DNA of 64,000 nt from Janthinobacterium lividum. Lineage in GTDB: Bacteria; Pseudomonadota; Gammaproteobacteria; Burkholderiales; Burkholderiaceae_D. Positions 26,852-36,305 of this stretch are shown in pieces. Position 1 is the stretch's first letter, and every line of letters starts with the position of its first letter. The notes beneath the pieces were generated by a model. That model saw only the letters and a program-made list of their open reading frames with translations. It did no database searches and was not told the DNA's origin. A program made the position numbers and the translations under genes. The stretch spans positions 4,836,001 to 4,900,000 of the forward strand of contig NZ_CP075583.1 of the NCBI RefSeq assembly GCF_023509035.1. The letters are read 5' to 3'.

Positions 26852-27226
26852 ATGCCCTACCTAGTCATCCTGTTCTTTGTCGTTCTCTATTTACTGGCCA
26901 CGTTCTTTTTCCATATCCCCGCCCTGGTCGCCCTCGTGTATGGCGTGCTGAGCCTGAGCTGCTTCGTGGCCTATGCGCTCGACAAGTCCGCCGCCAAACA
27001 GGGCCGCTGGCGCACGTCGGAACGCACCCTGTTGCTGTTGGGGTTGCTGTGCGGCTGGCCTGGCGCCGTGCTGGCCCAGCAATGGCTGCGCCACAAGTCC
27101 AGCAAGCGCTCGTTCCGCATCCTGTTCTGGATCACGGTCGCCCTCAATATCGGTGCTTTCGTGTATTTCAGCATGCATTACGCGGCACCCGATATCGGCA
27201 CCGAGGTGGCGCCGATCGAACTGTAA
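26852..27226 (+). CDS. DUF1294 family membrane protein
   Basis: A 124-residue protein starting at the ATG at 26852; the open frame extends upstream inside the previous gene and is not meaningful there. Four hydrophobic segments surround the DUF1294 signature: YALDKSAAKQGRWRTSERTL, then LLCGWPGAVLAQQWLRHKSSKRSF. Members are small inner-membrane proteins, sometimes fused to cold-shock domains, without known function. Confidence 0.85.
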   Translation: MPYLVILFFVVLYLLATFFFHIPALVALVYGVLSLSCFVAYALDKSAAKQGRWRTSERTLLLLGLLCGWPGAVLAQQWLRHKSSKRSFRILFWITVALNIGAFVYFSMHYAAPDIGTEVAPIEL

Positions 27227-27290
27227 AACTGCCTCCCGCCAAGATGTAACAATTATTGCAGCGCGTTGTTCTTGAAATGATCGCCTGTCA

Positions 27291-27313
27291 GAATATCAAT
27301 ATTTACGATATTC
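27291..27313. promoter_or_regulatory. Short AT-rich inverted repeat before a lipoprotein gene
   Basis: GAATATC and GATATTC are perfect 7-base arms separated by nine bases, 38 bases before the ATG of the cysteine-rich lipoprotein. It could be an operator or part of the 5' untranslated region. The palindrome is seen; its function is a guess. Confidence 0.35.
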
Positions 27314-27350
27314 AAGCCAATTCATCTACACGGGAAAGCCCTTTTCGACC

Positions 27351-27740
27351 ATGCGTACCTTGCAAATCCACAATTCCTTCTTGTTCCGCCTTGCCGCTGC
27401 GATTTGTTTCGCAATCACCTTGGCGGGCTGCACAAGCTATCGCTTTATTCCCCCGGACTCCGATGCGGGGCGTCAATGCGTGACGAGCTGCGGGACCAAT
27501 CAACAAATATGCATTGCCGGCAAGGAGCAGGTTGCTGCAGCCCAGGCCCAAGCTTGTGAGATGCGCAACGTCAGTACCGTTTCCATCTGCCTGGCAGTGG
27601 CGAAAACAGATGCGGACCGGGAACTGTGCTCGAAGAAACGCCAATATTGTTCCTCCAGCGCATCTGGAACGTGGCAATGCGAGGCAGATTACAGAGCCTG
27701 CTATACGCAATGCGGCGGCAGGATCGAGGAAAGCGAATAA
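27351..27740 (+). CDS. Cysteine-rich putative lipoprotein
   Basis: A 129-residue protein with a signal peptide ending in the lipobox LAGC (lipidated Cys26). The mature part has eight further cysteines (CVTSC, IC, AC, IC, LC, YC, WQC, ACYTQC), suggesting several disulfides in the periplasm. I do not recognise the family. It lies alone between DUF1294 and an unrelated minus-strand gene, behind an AT-rich palindrome. Confidence 0.65.
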   Translation: MRTLQIHNSFLFRLAAAICFAITLAGCTSYRFIPPDSDAGRQCVTSCGTNQQICIAGKEQVAAAQAQACEMRNVSTVSICLAVAKTDADRELCSKKRQYCSSSASGTWQCEADYRACYTQCGGRIEESE

Positions 27741-27830
27741 TCGATCGCAAGGCTGATGCCTCCGAACAAGATGCCGGCGCGACTGGCGCAGAGCGCGACG
27801 TGCGACGCGCGGCAGGCTTGATTGATCTTG

Positions 27831-28550
27831 TTACTCGCCCAGCAGGCGCAGCGATTCCAGCCAGTCCGCCTTCCACTCGCGCAGCAAGGGCTGCGTGGCG
27901 AACGCCTTCTTCAGGTGCGCCATCGGCACGCGGTGCACATCGTGCAAGCCGAACGCCAAAGTCACCGGATGCCACAAATGGCTGTTCTTGCCGCCCCGCG
28001 AATTCTTGCGCACGCGGGCGCCATCGTCGCCAAAGATGCCCACGCCACTGGCCATGCCTTGGTCCAGATCGACCTTGCCCACGCCGGCAAAGGCGATCAA
28101 AATCTGCTCGCGCGCCAGGCCCTTCAGGGCGCTGGGCAAGACCACCGGGGCCTTGTCAGACGTCTCCTCGTCCGGCTGAGGATGCTGCAACTCCTTGAGC
28201 AAACGCAATAGATCGCGCTCCTGGAAGTGCAAGCCATCGACCGGCACGCGCAGTCCCGGCGCCTTCAGTTCGATGGCGATGTTGCCCGAGTCGCGCGTAA
28301 AACGCAGCCACACGTCGCCCGCGCCCGAGGCCAGGTGCTCCTTGTCGCCGATGAACACGACTGGCGCCGCATAGCGCGTCACGCCGTCATGGAACAGCTC
28401 GGCCCATTCTTCGCTGTAGTCGAGCCAGACAAACGGCAAGCCGCCCTGCTCCAGCAAACGCGCCAGGGTCCATGGCGTGCCCGTCTGTTCAGCCAGCCAT
28501 GCGCAGGCTTCGGTGGCGGTGGCGCGGTATGGCAGGGAAATGGTCGTCAT
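27831..28550 (-). CDS. Hypothetical protein
   Basis: I place the start at the ATG at 28550 (MTTISLPYRATATEA), giving 239 residues; the frame stays open to 28721, but that extension is Arg/Ala-rich and looks non-coding. No signal peptide or membrane helix. The N-terminal region has a helix-turn-helix-like TATEACAWLAEQTGTPWTLARLL, followed by a beta-rich domain, reminiscent of proteins with an excisionase-like N-terminus. The family is not recognised. Confidence 0.6.
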   Translation of the reverse strand: MTTISLPYRATATEACAWLAEQTGTPWTLARLLEQGGLPFVWLDYSEEWAELFHDGVTRYAAPVVFIGDKEHLASGAGDVWLRFTRDSGNIAIELKAPGLRVPVDGLHFQERDLLRLLKELQHPQPDEETSDKAPVVLPSALKGLAREQILIAFAGVGKVDLDQGMASGVGIFGDDGARVRKNSRGGKNSHLWHPVTLAFGLHDVHRVPMAHLKKAFATQPLLREWKADWLESLRLLGE

Positions 28551-28715
28551 GGCGATTCCGTCGATAAAAGTGGAGCGCAGTGTAGCAGACACCGCCATCA
28601 TCCCCGTCCGCAGTCGCAGCGGGCGCGCCATTCCTGCGCGATGTGCTAGGCTGGAAGCATCAGTACGCGCCATAGCCATTCCGGCCGCCTGGCGCACCAC
28701 CGCGAGGGGATCATC

Positions 28716-28895
28716 ATGCATTCCAGCACCAACGCAGCCACCGCACCCGCACCGCCACCAGAGCGCGACTCACCCACGCCGGCCAGCGAAAGCCATGCCG
28801 AGGAAGCGCTCGATGAAGCGCTGAAGGAAAGCTTTCCGGCCAGCGACCCGATCGCCATTGCCACCCCAAAACCGGTCAGCAAGACGCCCGCCTGA
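28716..28895 (+). CDS. Small protein with ESFPASDP motif
   Basis: A 59-residue ORF that begins at an ATG eight bases after GAGGGG and ends just before a terminator, which supports it as a real gene. The N-terminal half is disordered Pro/Ala/Ser. The C-terminal half carries ALDEALKESFPASDPIAIA, a motif shared by many tiny uncharacterised proteins in alpha- and beta-proteobacteria. Function unknown. Confidence 0.75.
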   Translation: MHSSTNAATAPAPPPERDSPTPASESHAEEALDEALKESFPASDPIAIATPKPVSKTPA

Positions 28896-28909
28896 GGGCA
28901 CACTCCACC

Positions 28910-28934
28910 AGCCACCATTGCGGTGGCTTTTTTA
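28910..28934 (+). terminator. Rho-independent terminator of the small ESFPASDP gene
   Basis: AGCCACC and GGTGGCT form a 7-bp stem with a five-base loop followed by six T residues, 15 bases after the stop codon. Confidence 0.85.
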
Positions 28935-29016
28935 TTTTGCCAACGCTGAATCCAGGCGCCCCGCCCGCGCGGCATGAAGCTGCGCATCCGCGGCGAATTC
29001 ATCTTGCTTTGATCAA

Positions 29017-29056
29017 ATTAAAAGCCCCGCCCGATGCATGCGCACGGGGCGGGGCC
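29017..29056 (-). terminator. Terminator at the end of the cyd operon
   Basis: GCCCCGCCC and GGGCGGGGC pair over nine bases around a 14-base loop, followed on the minus strand by TTTTAATTT. It lies 19 bases past the cydX stop. Confidence 0.8.
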
Positions 29057-29074
29057 AGTCAAGCCGACACGCGC

Positions 29075-29200
29075 TTACTTGGGCGTGTCGCGGTACTGCT
29101 CGGGCGTCGTGTCGCCATCGGCAACTTCATACCACATCGCGTTGAGCACGGCGAAGGTTGCCGCCAGCGGAAGACCCAGTATCCAGGCGAAATACCACAT
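29075..29200 (-). CDS. cydX: Cytochrome bd small subunit CydX
   Basis: A 41-residue single-helix protein with the CydX/YbgT pattern: MWYFAWILGLPLAATFAVLN by position residues 1-20, then AMWYEVADGD. It starts 22 bases downstream of cydB and has an AAGGA ribosome site. CydX stabilises the heme environment of the bd oxidase in the inner membrane. It is too short for most ORF callers. Confidence 0.93.
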   Translation of the reverse strand: MWYFAWILGLPLAATFAVLNAMWYEVADGDTTPEQYRDTPK

Positions 29201-29222
29201 AATTATTTCCTTTCCTTAATTC

Positions 29223-30377
29223 TTAGTAAGCGTGACCGCTGTCGTCTTCGATGGCTTTTCCATCTACCTTACCCCACAGCACTTTATACACCCACGTCGT
29301 GTACGCCACGATGAGGGGGATGAAGACGGCCGTGACGACCAGCATGATGAACAGGGTCATGTGGCTGGACGAGGAATCCCACACCGTCAGGCTGGCGCGC
29401 GGGTCGATAGACGAAGGCAGGATGAACGGGAACATGGCCGCGCCCACGCCGAGGATGATGCCGGCGACGCCAGCCGCGCTGGCCAGCAAGGCGGGCACTT
29501 CGCGGCGCGCGCGCTGGAAGGCGAACGCCAGCAGAGGGCAAAGCAGACCCAGCGCTGGAGCGACCCAGGTCCAGGGATGGGCGGCAAAGTTGAGGAACCA
29601 GGCGCCCACGTGCACTTCCGCCGTTTTCAGCATCGGATTCGACGGGCCATCGACCACCACCGTGCTGCTGATGCGGTAGCCATCGACCCACAGCCACAGG
29701 GCCACGCCGGCCAGTGCATACAGCACGACTGTCGCAATCGCCGCCACGCTGCCGTAGCGGCGCGCCCGTTCGGCCACGGCACCGTCCGTTTTCAGTTGCA
29801 GCCAGGTGGCGCCGTGCATCACCAGCATGGCCACCGAGACCAGGCCGCACAGCAGCGCGAACGGGTTGAGCAGCGCGAAGAAGCTGCCGTCATAGAAAAT
29901 GTGCATGTCTGACGAGAAACGGAACGGCACGCCTTGCAGCACGTTGCCGATCGCCACGCCGCAGATCAGGGCCGGCACGAAGCCGCCCACGAACAGGGCC
30001 GCGTCCCAGCGCGCGCGCCAGCGCGGATCTTCGCGCTTGCTGCGGAATTTGAAGGCCACGGGACGCACGATCAGCGCCACGAGGATGACGAACATGGCCA
30101 GGTAAAAGCCCGAGAACGAGACGGCGTACAGCTGCGGCCAGGCGGCAAAGATGGCGCCGCCGCCGAGGATCAGCCACACCTGGTTGCCTTCCCATACGGG
30201 ACCGATACTGTTGATGACGACACGGCGCTCGAGGTCCGTCTTGCCGACGAAGGGCAGCAGGATGCCCGTGCCCAGGTCGAAGCCGTCGGTGATGGCAAAG
30301 CCCACCAGCAAGATGCCGATCAGCAGCCACCAGATCAGGCGCAGTGTTTCGTAAGAAATCATTTCATGCAAAATCAT
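29223..30377 (-). CDS. cydB: Cytochrome bd ubiquinol oxidase subunit II
   Basis: A 384-residue integral membrane protein with about nine helices. The N-terminal LIWWLLIGILLVGFAITDGFDLG pattern (residues about 14-36) and the IGPVWEGNQVWLILGGGA region are diagnostic of CydB. It pairs with CydA to form the quinol oxidase that reduces oxygen to water without proton pumping, at high affinity. A strong AGGAGG ribosome site precedes the ATG, and cydA ends 13 bases upstream. Confidence 0.95.
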   Translation of the reverse strand: MILHEMISYETLRLIWWLLIGILLVGFAITDGFDLGTGILLPFVGKTDLERRVVINSIGPVWEGNQVWLILGGGAIFAAWPQLYAVSFSGFYLAMFVILVALIVRPVAFKFRSKREDPRWRARWDAALFVGGFVPALICGVAIGNVLQGVPFRFSSDMHIFYDGSFFALLNPFALLCGLVSVAMLVMHGATWLQLKTDGAVAERARRYGSVAAIATVVLYALAGVALWLWVDGYRISSTVVVDGPSNPMLKTAEVHVGAWFLNFAAHPWTWVAPALGLLCPLLAFAFQRARREVPALLASAAGVAGIILGVGAAMFPFILPSSIDPRASLTVWDSSSSHMTLFIMLVVTAVFIPLIVAYTTWVYKVLWGKVDGKAIEDDSGHAY

Positions 30378-30390
30378 GGTCTGGCCCTCC

Positions 30391-31969
30391 TTAGGCGCGT
30401 TGAGTATGAATGGCTGCGGCCGCTGGCACGGGGGCCGGCGCCTTCTCTTCCGGCCCCTTGCGGATGGCCTTGAGCATGAGCTTCATTTCAATAATCAACA
30501 GCACGGTGTAGATGGCGGCAAAGCCGGCAATGGTGATGAGCAAGGTGGTCGCGCCCAGGTTAGAGACGGCCACGGCCGTCGGCAGCACGCCTTCGATCAC
30601 CCACGGCTGACGGCCCACTTCGGCCACGATCCAGCCCGCTTCAATCGCCACCCACGGCAGCGGGATGGCGAACACGGCCAGTTTCAGCAGCCAGCGGTGC
30701 TTGTCCAGGGTGCGGCGCGTCGACAAGATGAAGAATGTGCCGGTGAGCAAGATAAAGAACATGCCCAGGCCCACCATCACGCGGAAGGACCAGAACAATG
30801 GTGCCACGGGCGGCACGGTGTCGAGCGCCGCCTTGCGGATCTGTTCGGGCGTGGCCTGGCGCGGATCGTCGACATAGCGCTTCAGTAGCAAGGCGTAACC
30901 CATGGACTGGCCTTTCGACTCGAACATGTCCTTCGCGTCCTGCGGCACGGGGCTGCCTGGCGCCACGCTGCGGATGGTTTGCAGTGCGTCATAGGCCTTG
31001 ATGCCATCCTGTATCAACAGCTCGCCGCGGTCGACCAGCTGCTCGATGCCGGGGATTTCCGTCGTCAGCGAACGCGTGCCGATCAAGCCCATCACCATCG
31101 GGATGTGCACGGCGTAATGCGTCTCGCGCGCTTTCGCGTCAGGAAAGCCGAAGGCCGTGAAGGCGGCGGGCGCCGGTTCCGTCGTCCACATGGCTTCGAT
31201 GGCGGCCAGCTTCATCTTCTGGTGTTCGGACGACAGGTAACCGCTTTCGTCACCGAGCACCACCACCGACAGCGAGGCGGCCAGGCCGAAAGAGGCAGCC
31301 ACCGTCATCGAGCGCTTGGCCAGCTGCACGTGGCGGCCCTTCAGCAGATACCAGGCGGAAATACCCAGCACGAAGATGGCAGCCGCCGTATAGCCGGCCG
31401 ACACCGTGTGCACGAATTTCGCCTGTGCCACGGGATTCGTCAGCACGGCGCCGAAATCCGTCACTTCCATGCGCATGGTTTGCGGATTGAAGGCCGCGCC
31501 GACGGGATTTTGCATCCAGCCGTTGGCGATCAGGATCCACAGGGCCGAGAAGTTCGAGCCGATGGCCACCAGCCAGGTCGTGACCAGGTGGCCCCGCTTG
31601 GACAGCTTGTCCCAGCCGAAGAAGAACAGGCCGACGAAGGTCGCTTCCAGGAAGAAAGCCATCAAGCCTTCGATGGCCAGAGGCGCACCGAAAATGTCGC
31701 CCACATAATGGCTGTAATAGCTCCAGTTCATGCCGAACTGGAATTCCATGACGATGCCCGTCGCCACACCCATGGCGAAGTTGATGCCGAACAAGACACC
31801 CCAGAACTTGGTCATGTCGCGCCAGATGGGGCGGTTCGTCATCACGTAAAACCGTCTCCATGATGGCGAGGATCACTGACAGGCCTATCGTCAGCGGAAC
31901 GAATATAAAGTGGTACAGAGCTGTCAGCGCGAACTGCAGTCTGGATAAAGCGACAATATCGAAGTCCAT
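30391..31969 (-). CDS. cydA: Cytochrome bd ubiquinol oxidase subunit I, frameshifted near N-terminus
   Basis: The first 36 codons read [20 protein letters not shown] onward to AIMETV in one frame. The remaining 484 residues ([15 protein letters not shown] to the C-terminus) are in another. Removing one T from the run at 31848-31851 joins them (AIMETVYVMTNRP) and gives 525 residues, the usual length. Catalytic features are present: the first His of [12 protein letters not shown] (heme b595 ligand region), the quinol loop after ETHYAVHIP, and the GRQPWVI motif. All other cyd genes are intact, so a sequencing error is likely. Confidence 0.92.
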
Positions 31970-32089
31970 ATGATTTCCTTGGTGTTTCCCTGCTGTAATT
32001 GTAAACTTGGTATCTATCTGATGCTGTTCGGTTGGCGCCGGTGTTGCAAAATTGTCAGGCAGCGCCGCCTGTGTCTCCCCTATTTTTCT

Positions 32090-33772
32090 TCAATCTCCGC
32101 GCAAGCCGGCCAGCGCAGCCTCGAAGGCTTGTGTGCCACGGCGCGCGTCGCCCACGATGCGGCCATCGCGCAGACTGAGCAGCCGGTCCGCCAGCGCCGC
32201 TTCGCGCCGCAAGTGGGTTGCGATCAGCAAAGTGCGTCCTTCGCTGCGCGCGCGCAGGCGCTGCAGGACATCGATTGCCGTCTGTGCATTCAGCGCCTCG
32301 GTGGCTTCGTCCAGCAGCCACAGGGGCGATTCGTGCAGGAACAGCCGCGCCAGCGCCAAGCGCCGCGCCTGGCCGCCCGACAAGCCCAGGCCGCCCTCGC
32401 CCAGCTGTGTGTCGAGGCCGCCCGCGAAGGCACGCACCTCGTCATCCAGGCCGGCCGCCTGCAGCGCCGCCCACAGCTGCGCATCGCTGGCGGACGGGTC
32501 GGCCAGGCGCAGGTTGTCGCGCAAGCTGTCCTGGAACAATTCCGTCTTCTGGGTGAACAAACAGGCGCGCGGCGCGCTCACCTTGCCCGACAGCGGCGCC
32601 AGCTCGCGCGCGGCAAGGGCCAGCAAGGTGGACTTGCCTGCGCCGCTGGGACCGATCAAGGCCACGCGCTCGCCCTCCGCGATATGCAGCGATACGTCAT
32701 GCAAGATGGCAACATGGCTGCCCGCATGCGCGGCGCTGACGTGCTCCAGACGCAAGCCCGCCGCGGCATCCGCGGACAACGCCACGACGTCTTGTCCATC
32801 GAGGCGCGGCGCCAGGCGGCGCATGGCCAGCAGCATGCGGCCCGCCTCCAGCGCGCCACGGCGCAATCCCGCAAACGGCTCCACGGCCGTCAGGGCAATC
32901 AGCAAAGCCAGGGCCGCCAGCGGCACGTTCAGCATTTGCTGCTGCACCAGCGCGGCCACGGCCAGCAGCACGCCGGCCAAGGTCACGCTGCCCGCCACGC
33001 CATACGCGGCACCGGCCGCCGTCTCCAGGCGCTGCAGGGCAAAATCGGCTTGCGCCAGCGAGCGGTCGATCTGTCCCAGCGCGGCGCATTGGGCGTCGAT
33101 GCGGCCCGCCATCACCAGATCCGTCTGACCGGCCACCAGGTCGATGGTGCCGGAGCGCAATTTTTCGATGGCGCGCGAGCGCACGATGGCTGGACGGCGG
33201 GCACGGTGCGCCACGACCCAACTGATGCCGCCGCCGGCGGCCAGCAGCCACGCGGCCAGGCCCAGGCCCAGCTGCCATTGCATCACCCCCAGCGCCACGC
33301 CGGCCAGCAAGGCCGCGCACAGTGCCGTGAAGGCAGGCACCAGCAGGCGCAAATACAGTGATTCGAGCGCATCGATATCGGCCGTCAGCCGGAACAGCAG
33401 CTTGGCGGGCTGGCGCAGCAACCGGCTGGCCGCTTCCGGGCGCGACCAGCCGCGAAACAGTCGCACGCGGATGCTGGCCAGCGCGGCGAACGTGGCATCG
33501 TGCGTGACGAGGCGCTCCGCATAACGCGATCCCGTGCGGCCGATGGCCAGCAGGCGGATGCCGGCCGACGGGCCGAACACATCGAACAGGATCGCGGTGG
33601 ACGCATGCAGGCCGGCAATCGACGTGGCAGTAATAAACCAGCCGGACAAACCCAGCAAGGCCATGCCGGCCACAGCCGTCAGGGCCGCCAGCATGGCGCC
33701 CCCGATCAGCTTGCCGGGCTGGGCCAGCAGCAATTGCCGCAGGACGGGGTTGAGGATCAGTGAATTCTTCAT
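32090..33772 (-). CDS. cydC: Heterodimeric ABC exporter subunit CydC
   Basis: A 560-residue ABC exporter half-transporter: six membrane helices in the first 320 residues, then an ATPase with Walker A GPSGAGKST, signature LSGGQARRLALARL and Walker B SPLWLLDEATEAL. CydDC moves reduced thiols (cysteine or glutathione) or heme-related redox equivalents to the periplasm and is needed for bd oxidase assembly. It overlaps cydD by four bases and precedes cydA by about 120 bases. Confidence 0.93.
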   Translation of the reverse strand: MKNSLILNPVLRQLLLAQPGKLIGGAMLAALTAVAGMALLGLSGWFITATSIAGLHASTAILFDVFGPSAGIRLLAIGRTGSRYAERLVTHDATFAALASIRVRLFRGWSRPEAASRLLRQPAKLLFRLTADIDALESLYLRLLVPAFTALCAALLAGVALGVMQWQLGLGLAAWLLAAGGGISWVVAHRARRPAIVRSRAIEKLRSGTIDLVAGQTDLVMAGRIDAQCAALGQIDRSLAQADFALQRLETAAGAAYGVAGSVTLAGVLLAVAALVQQQMLNVPLAALALLIALTAVEPFAGLRRGALEAGRMLLAMRRLAPRLDGQDVVALSADAAAGLRLEHVSAAHAGSHVAILHDVSLHIAEGERVALIGPSGAGKSTLLALAARELAPLSGKVSAPRACLFTQKTELFQDSLRDNLRLADPSASDAQLWAALQAAGLDDEVRAFAGGLDTQLGEGGLGLSGGQARRLALARLFLHESPLWLLDEATEALNAQTAIDVLQRLRARSEGRTLLIATHLRREAALADRLLSLRDGRIVGDARRGTQAFEAALAGLRGD

Positions 33773-35457
33773 GCGCGCAGTTCCTGTACTTGCGCCTGCG
33801 CATCGACCTGCACCATGCGCTGCAGCCGGCCAGCCAGCACGGGATCGTGCGTGGCGACAATCATCGTCTTGCCTTTCGCCAGTTCCAGCAAGGCGTCCGT
33901 CACGCGCGCCGCCGTTTCGCTGTCCAGGTGGGCCGTCGGTTCATCGACCAGCAGCAGATCCGCGTGCGGATGCAGGGCTACGCGGGCCAGGGCCAGGCGC
34001 ACGGCTTCGCCGCCGGACAAGCCCTGGCCGCCATCGCTGAGCATGACGGCCGGCTGCGCCTGCGCCACGGCGGCCAGGTCGGCCAGGTGCAGCGCCTGCG
34101 TCACTTGCGCGGCATGCGCTCCCACGCGGCCCAGGGTCACATTCTGGCTGACGGAGGCGGCAAACACGTGGGGGCGCTGGCCCATCCACGCCATGCGCTG
34201 GCGCAAGGTATTCACGGTGCTATCGGTCAGGCGCACGCCGCCGATGCGGATATCTCCGCCGTTGGCGGGCAGCAAGCCGGCCAGCAAGGAAAGCAAGGTG
34301 GTCTTGCCGGCGCCGCTGGCGCCCAGCAGGGCCACGTGTTCACCGGCACGCACTTTCAGGTCGAAGCGCTCGAAGACGGGCGCCTCGCCGGGATGGGCAA
34401 AACTTAATTGCCGGAGTTCCACGGTAGGCGGCGCTGCCACCGCCATGGCGGCGGCGGAAACGGCAACCACTTCCACGCTGGCACCTGGCAGGGGCACGCC
34501 CTCCCCCGCCAAGTCATGCAAACCGGCCAGGCCCGCTTCGCCAGCCGCCTTGTCGTGCCAGACGGCGGCCAGTTCGCGCAAGGGTTCGAAAAACGCGGGC
34601 GCCAGCAGCAGGATGAACAAGCCCTGTCCCAGGCTCAGTTCCCGGCCCCAGGTGCCGAAATTGATGCTGCCCAACAAGGAGAAACCGATAAACGCCGCCA
34701 CCATGGCCACGCCCAGCGCGGAAAACAGTTCCAGCACGGCGGACGACAAAAAGGCGATGCGCAGCACCACCATCGTGCGCCGGCGCACGGATTGCGACGA
34801 GGCGTCCAGCCGTTCAGCCGTGGCGTCGACGGCGTCGAGCGCGCGCAGGGTGGCCAGGCCGCGCAGGCGGTCCAATAGAAAGGCGTTCATGCTGCCCATT
34901 TCCACCATCTGCGCGCGGCTGGCCGCTTGCGCGCCCATGCCCACCAGGGCCATGAAGACGGGAATCAGGGGCGCGGCGATGAGCAGTATCAATGCGGCGA
35001 TCCAGGACAGCGGCGTCACCACGGCGAGGATCACGAGCGGCACGCTGAGCACTTTCCAGCGCGCGGGCTTGTAACGCACCAGATACGGCACGATGGCTTC
35101 GGCCTGCTCGGCGATGACGCTGGCCGCCTGGCCCGACTGGGCGCGCTGGCGGTCCAGCGGCGAACGGTGCGCCAGCGCTTGCGCCACCTGAGCGCGCAAG
35201 GTGGACAGGTGCTCGCGCGCCGCAGCATACATGCGCCGCGCGCCCCACGCTTCGCAGCCGGCGCGCAGCACGCCCAGCAGCAGCACGCCAGCGGCTGGCA
35301 GCACGGCCGCACGCCAGGGCGCACCGTCGAGCATGGCTTGCACGGCCCAGGCCAGCAAGGCCGCTTGCGGCAGCCACAGCAAGGCGGCGCCGCCTTGCGC
35401 CAGGCTGGCGACACGGGGAAGAATAAAGCGGGGCAAGGACAAGGGCGTGGTCGGCAT
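33769..35457 (-). CDS. cydD: Heterodimeric ABC exporter subunit CydD
   Basis: A 562-residue half-transporter with six helices and an ATPase domain containing Walker A LGASGAGKTT, signature LSGGEAVRLALARV and Walker B HADLLLVDEPTAHLD. It is the first gene of cydDCABX and is coupled to cydC by an ATGA-type overlap. Having cydDC upstream of cydAB in one run ties assembly factor and enzyme to the same control. The next gene upstream is a divergent GbsR/MarR-type regulator. Confidence 0.92.
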   Translation of the reverse strand: MPTTPLSLPRFILPRVASLAQGGAALLWLPQAALLAWAVQAMLDGAPWRAAVLPAAGVLLLGVLRAGCEAWGARRMYAAAREHLSTLRAQVAQALAHRSPLDRQRAQSGQAASVIAEQAEAIVPYLVRYKPARWKVLSVPLVILAVVTPLSWIAALILLIAAPLIPVFMALVGMGAQAASRAQMVEMGSMNAFLLDRLRGLATLRALDAVDATAERLDASSQSVRRRTMVVLRIAFLSSAVLELFSALGVAMVAAFIGFSLLGSINFGTWGRELSLGQGLFILLLAPAFFEPLRELAAVWHDKAAGEAGLAGLHDLAGEGVPLPGASVEVVAVSAAAMAVAAPPTVELRQLSFAHPGEAPVFERFDLKVRAGEHVALLGASGAGKTTLLSLLAGLLPANGGDIRIGGVRLTDSTVNTLRQRMAWMGQRPHVFAASVSQNVTLGRVGAHAAQVTQALHLADLAAVAQAQPAVMLSDGGQGLSGGEAVRLALARVALHPHADLLLVDEPTAHLDSETAARVTDALLELAKGKTMIVATHDPVLAGRLQRMVQVDAQAQVQELRA

Positions 35458-35555
35458 CTTCTATACTTCTTGAGTTTTCAGAATTTTCTGTAAATTCGAT
35501 TTTTTGTATAATACTGCGAAACATGACATATATCAATTGACCCTGCGGGTGTGGC

Positions 35556-36149
35556 GTGAAAAAAATTCAGATAATTATGAAAACTCAACATATCCAAATG
35601 ACGCCGCTGATCCTGACCTTTGTCAGCCATTTCGGCGAGATGGGCAGCCGCTGGGGCTTTAACCGCACGGTGGGGCAAGTGTACGCCTTGTTGTTTGTCG
35701 CGGAGCATCCTTTACACGCAGATGAAATCGCGGAACACCTGAGTTTTTCGCGCTCGAACGTCAGCATAGGCTTGAAGGAGTTGCAGGGCTGGGGCTTGAT
35801 CCGCCAGTCGCGCATCCCCGGCGACCGGCGCGAGTATTTTTCCTCGCTGGGCGATGTGTGGCAAATCTTCCGCGTGGTGGCAGCCGAGCGCCGCCGCCGC
35901 GAAGTGGCGCCGACCCTGACAGTGCTGCGCGAATCGCTGCTGGCGCCGGCCACGGAACCCGTGGACCAGTATGCGCAGGAGCGCATGCGCGAAATGTATG
36001 AACTGGTCGACCTGGCCAACACCTGGTTCGACGACTTGCAGCGCCTGTCGCCCGAATCGATGGCGCAACTGATGAAAATGGGCGCCAAGGTGCAAAAATT
36101 GCTTAACGCCAAGGATCGCCTGTTTGGCAAGAGTCCCGAGGAAAACTAG
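35556..36149 (+). CDS. GbsR/MarR-type transcriptional regulator
   Basis: A 197-residue winged-helix protein. The DNA-binding core spans about residues 35-95 (GQVYALLFVAEHPLHADEIAEHLSFSRSNVSIGLKEL by position, then GDRREYF wing). Length and C-terminal helices resemble the GbsR branch. A second in-frame ATG at 35577 is possible. It is divergent from cydD over a 98-bp AT-rich gap that contains a TATAAT at 35507-35512 on the plus strand. Control of the cyd operon is inferred from position alone. Confidence 0.82.
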   Translation: MKKIQIIMKTQHIQMTPLILTFVSHFGEMGSRWGFNRTVGQVYALLFVAEHPLHADEIAEHLSFSRSNVSIGLKELQGWGLIRQSRIPGDRREYFSSLGDVWQIFRVVAAERRRREVAPTLTVLRESLLAPATEPVDQYAQERMREMYELVDLANTWFDDLQRLSPESMAQLMKMGAKVQKLLNAKDRLFGKSPEEN

Positions 36150-36305
36150 GCCCAGCCTCGCCTGCCACCGGCACGTCCGTGCAGCGAGCGCCCCCCCTTC
36201 CGGCCGGCCTTGCCCTTGTGAGATTTGGTGAGATTTCCACAAATTAATTTTCATATAATGCGGCCGCGAATCGACACGTCTCTGTCGCCCTCACTTGCCA
36301 AATTC

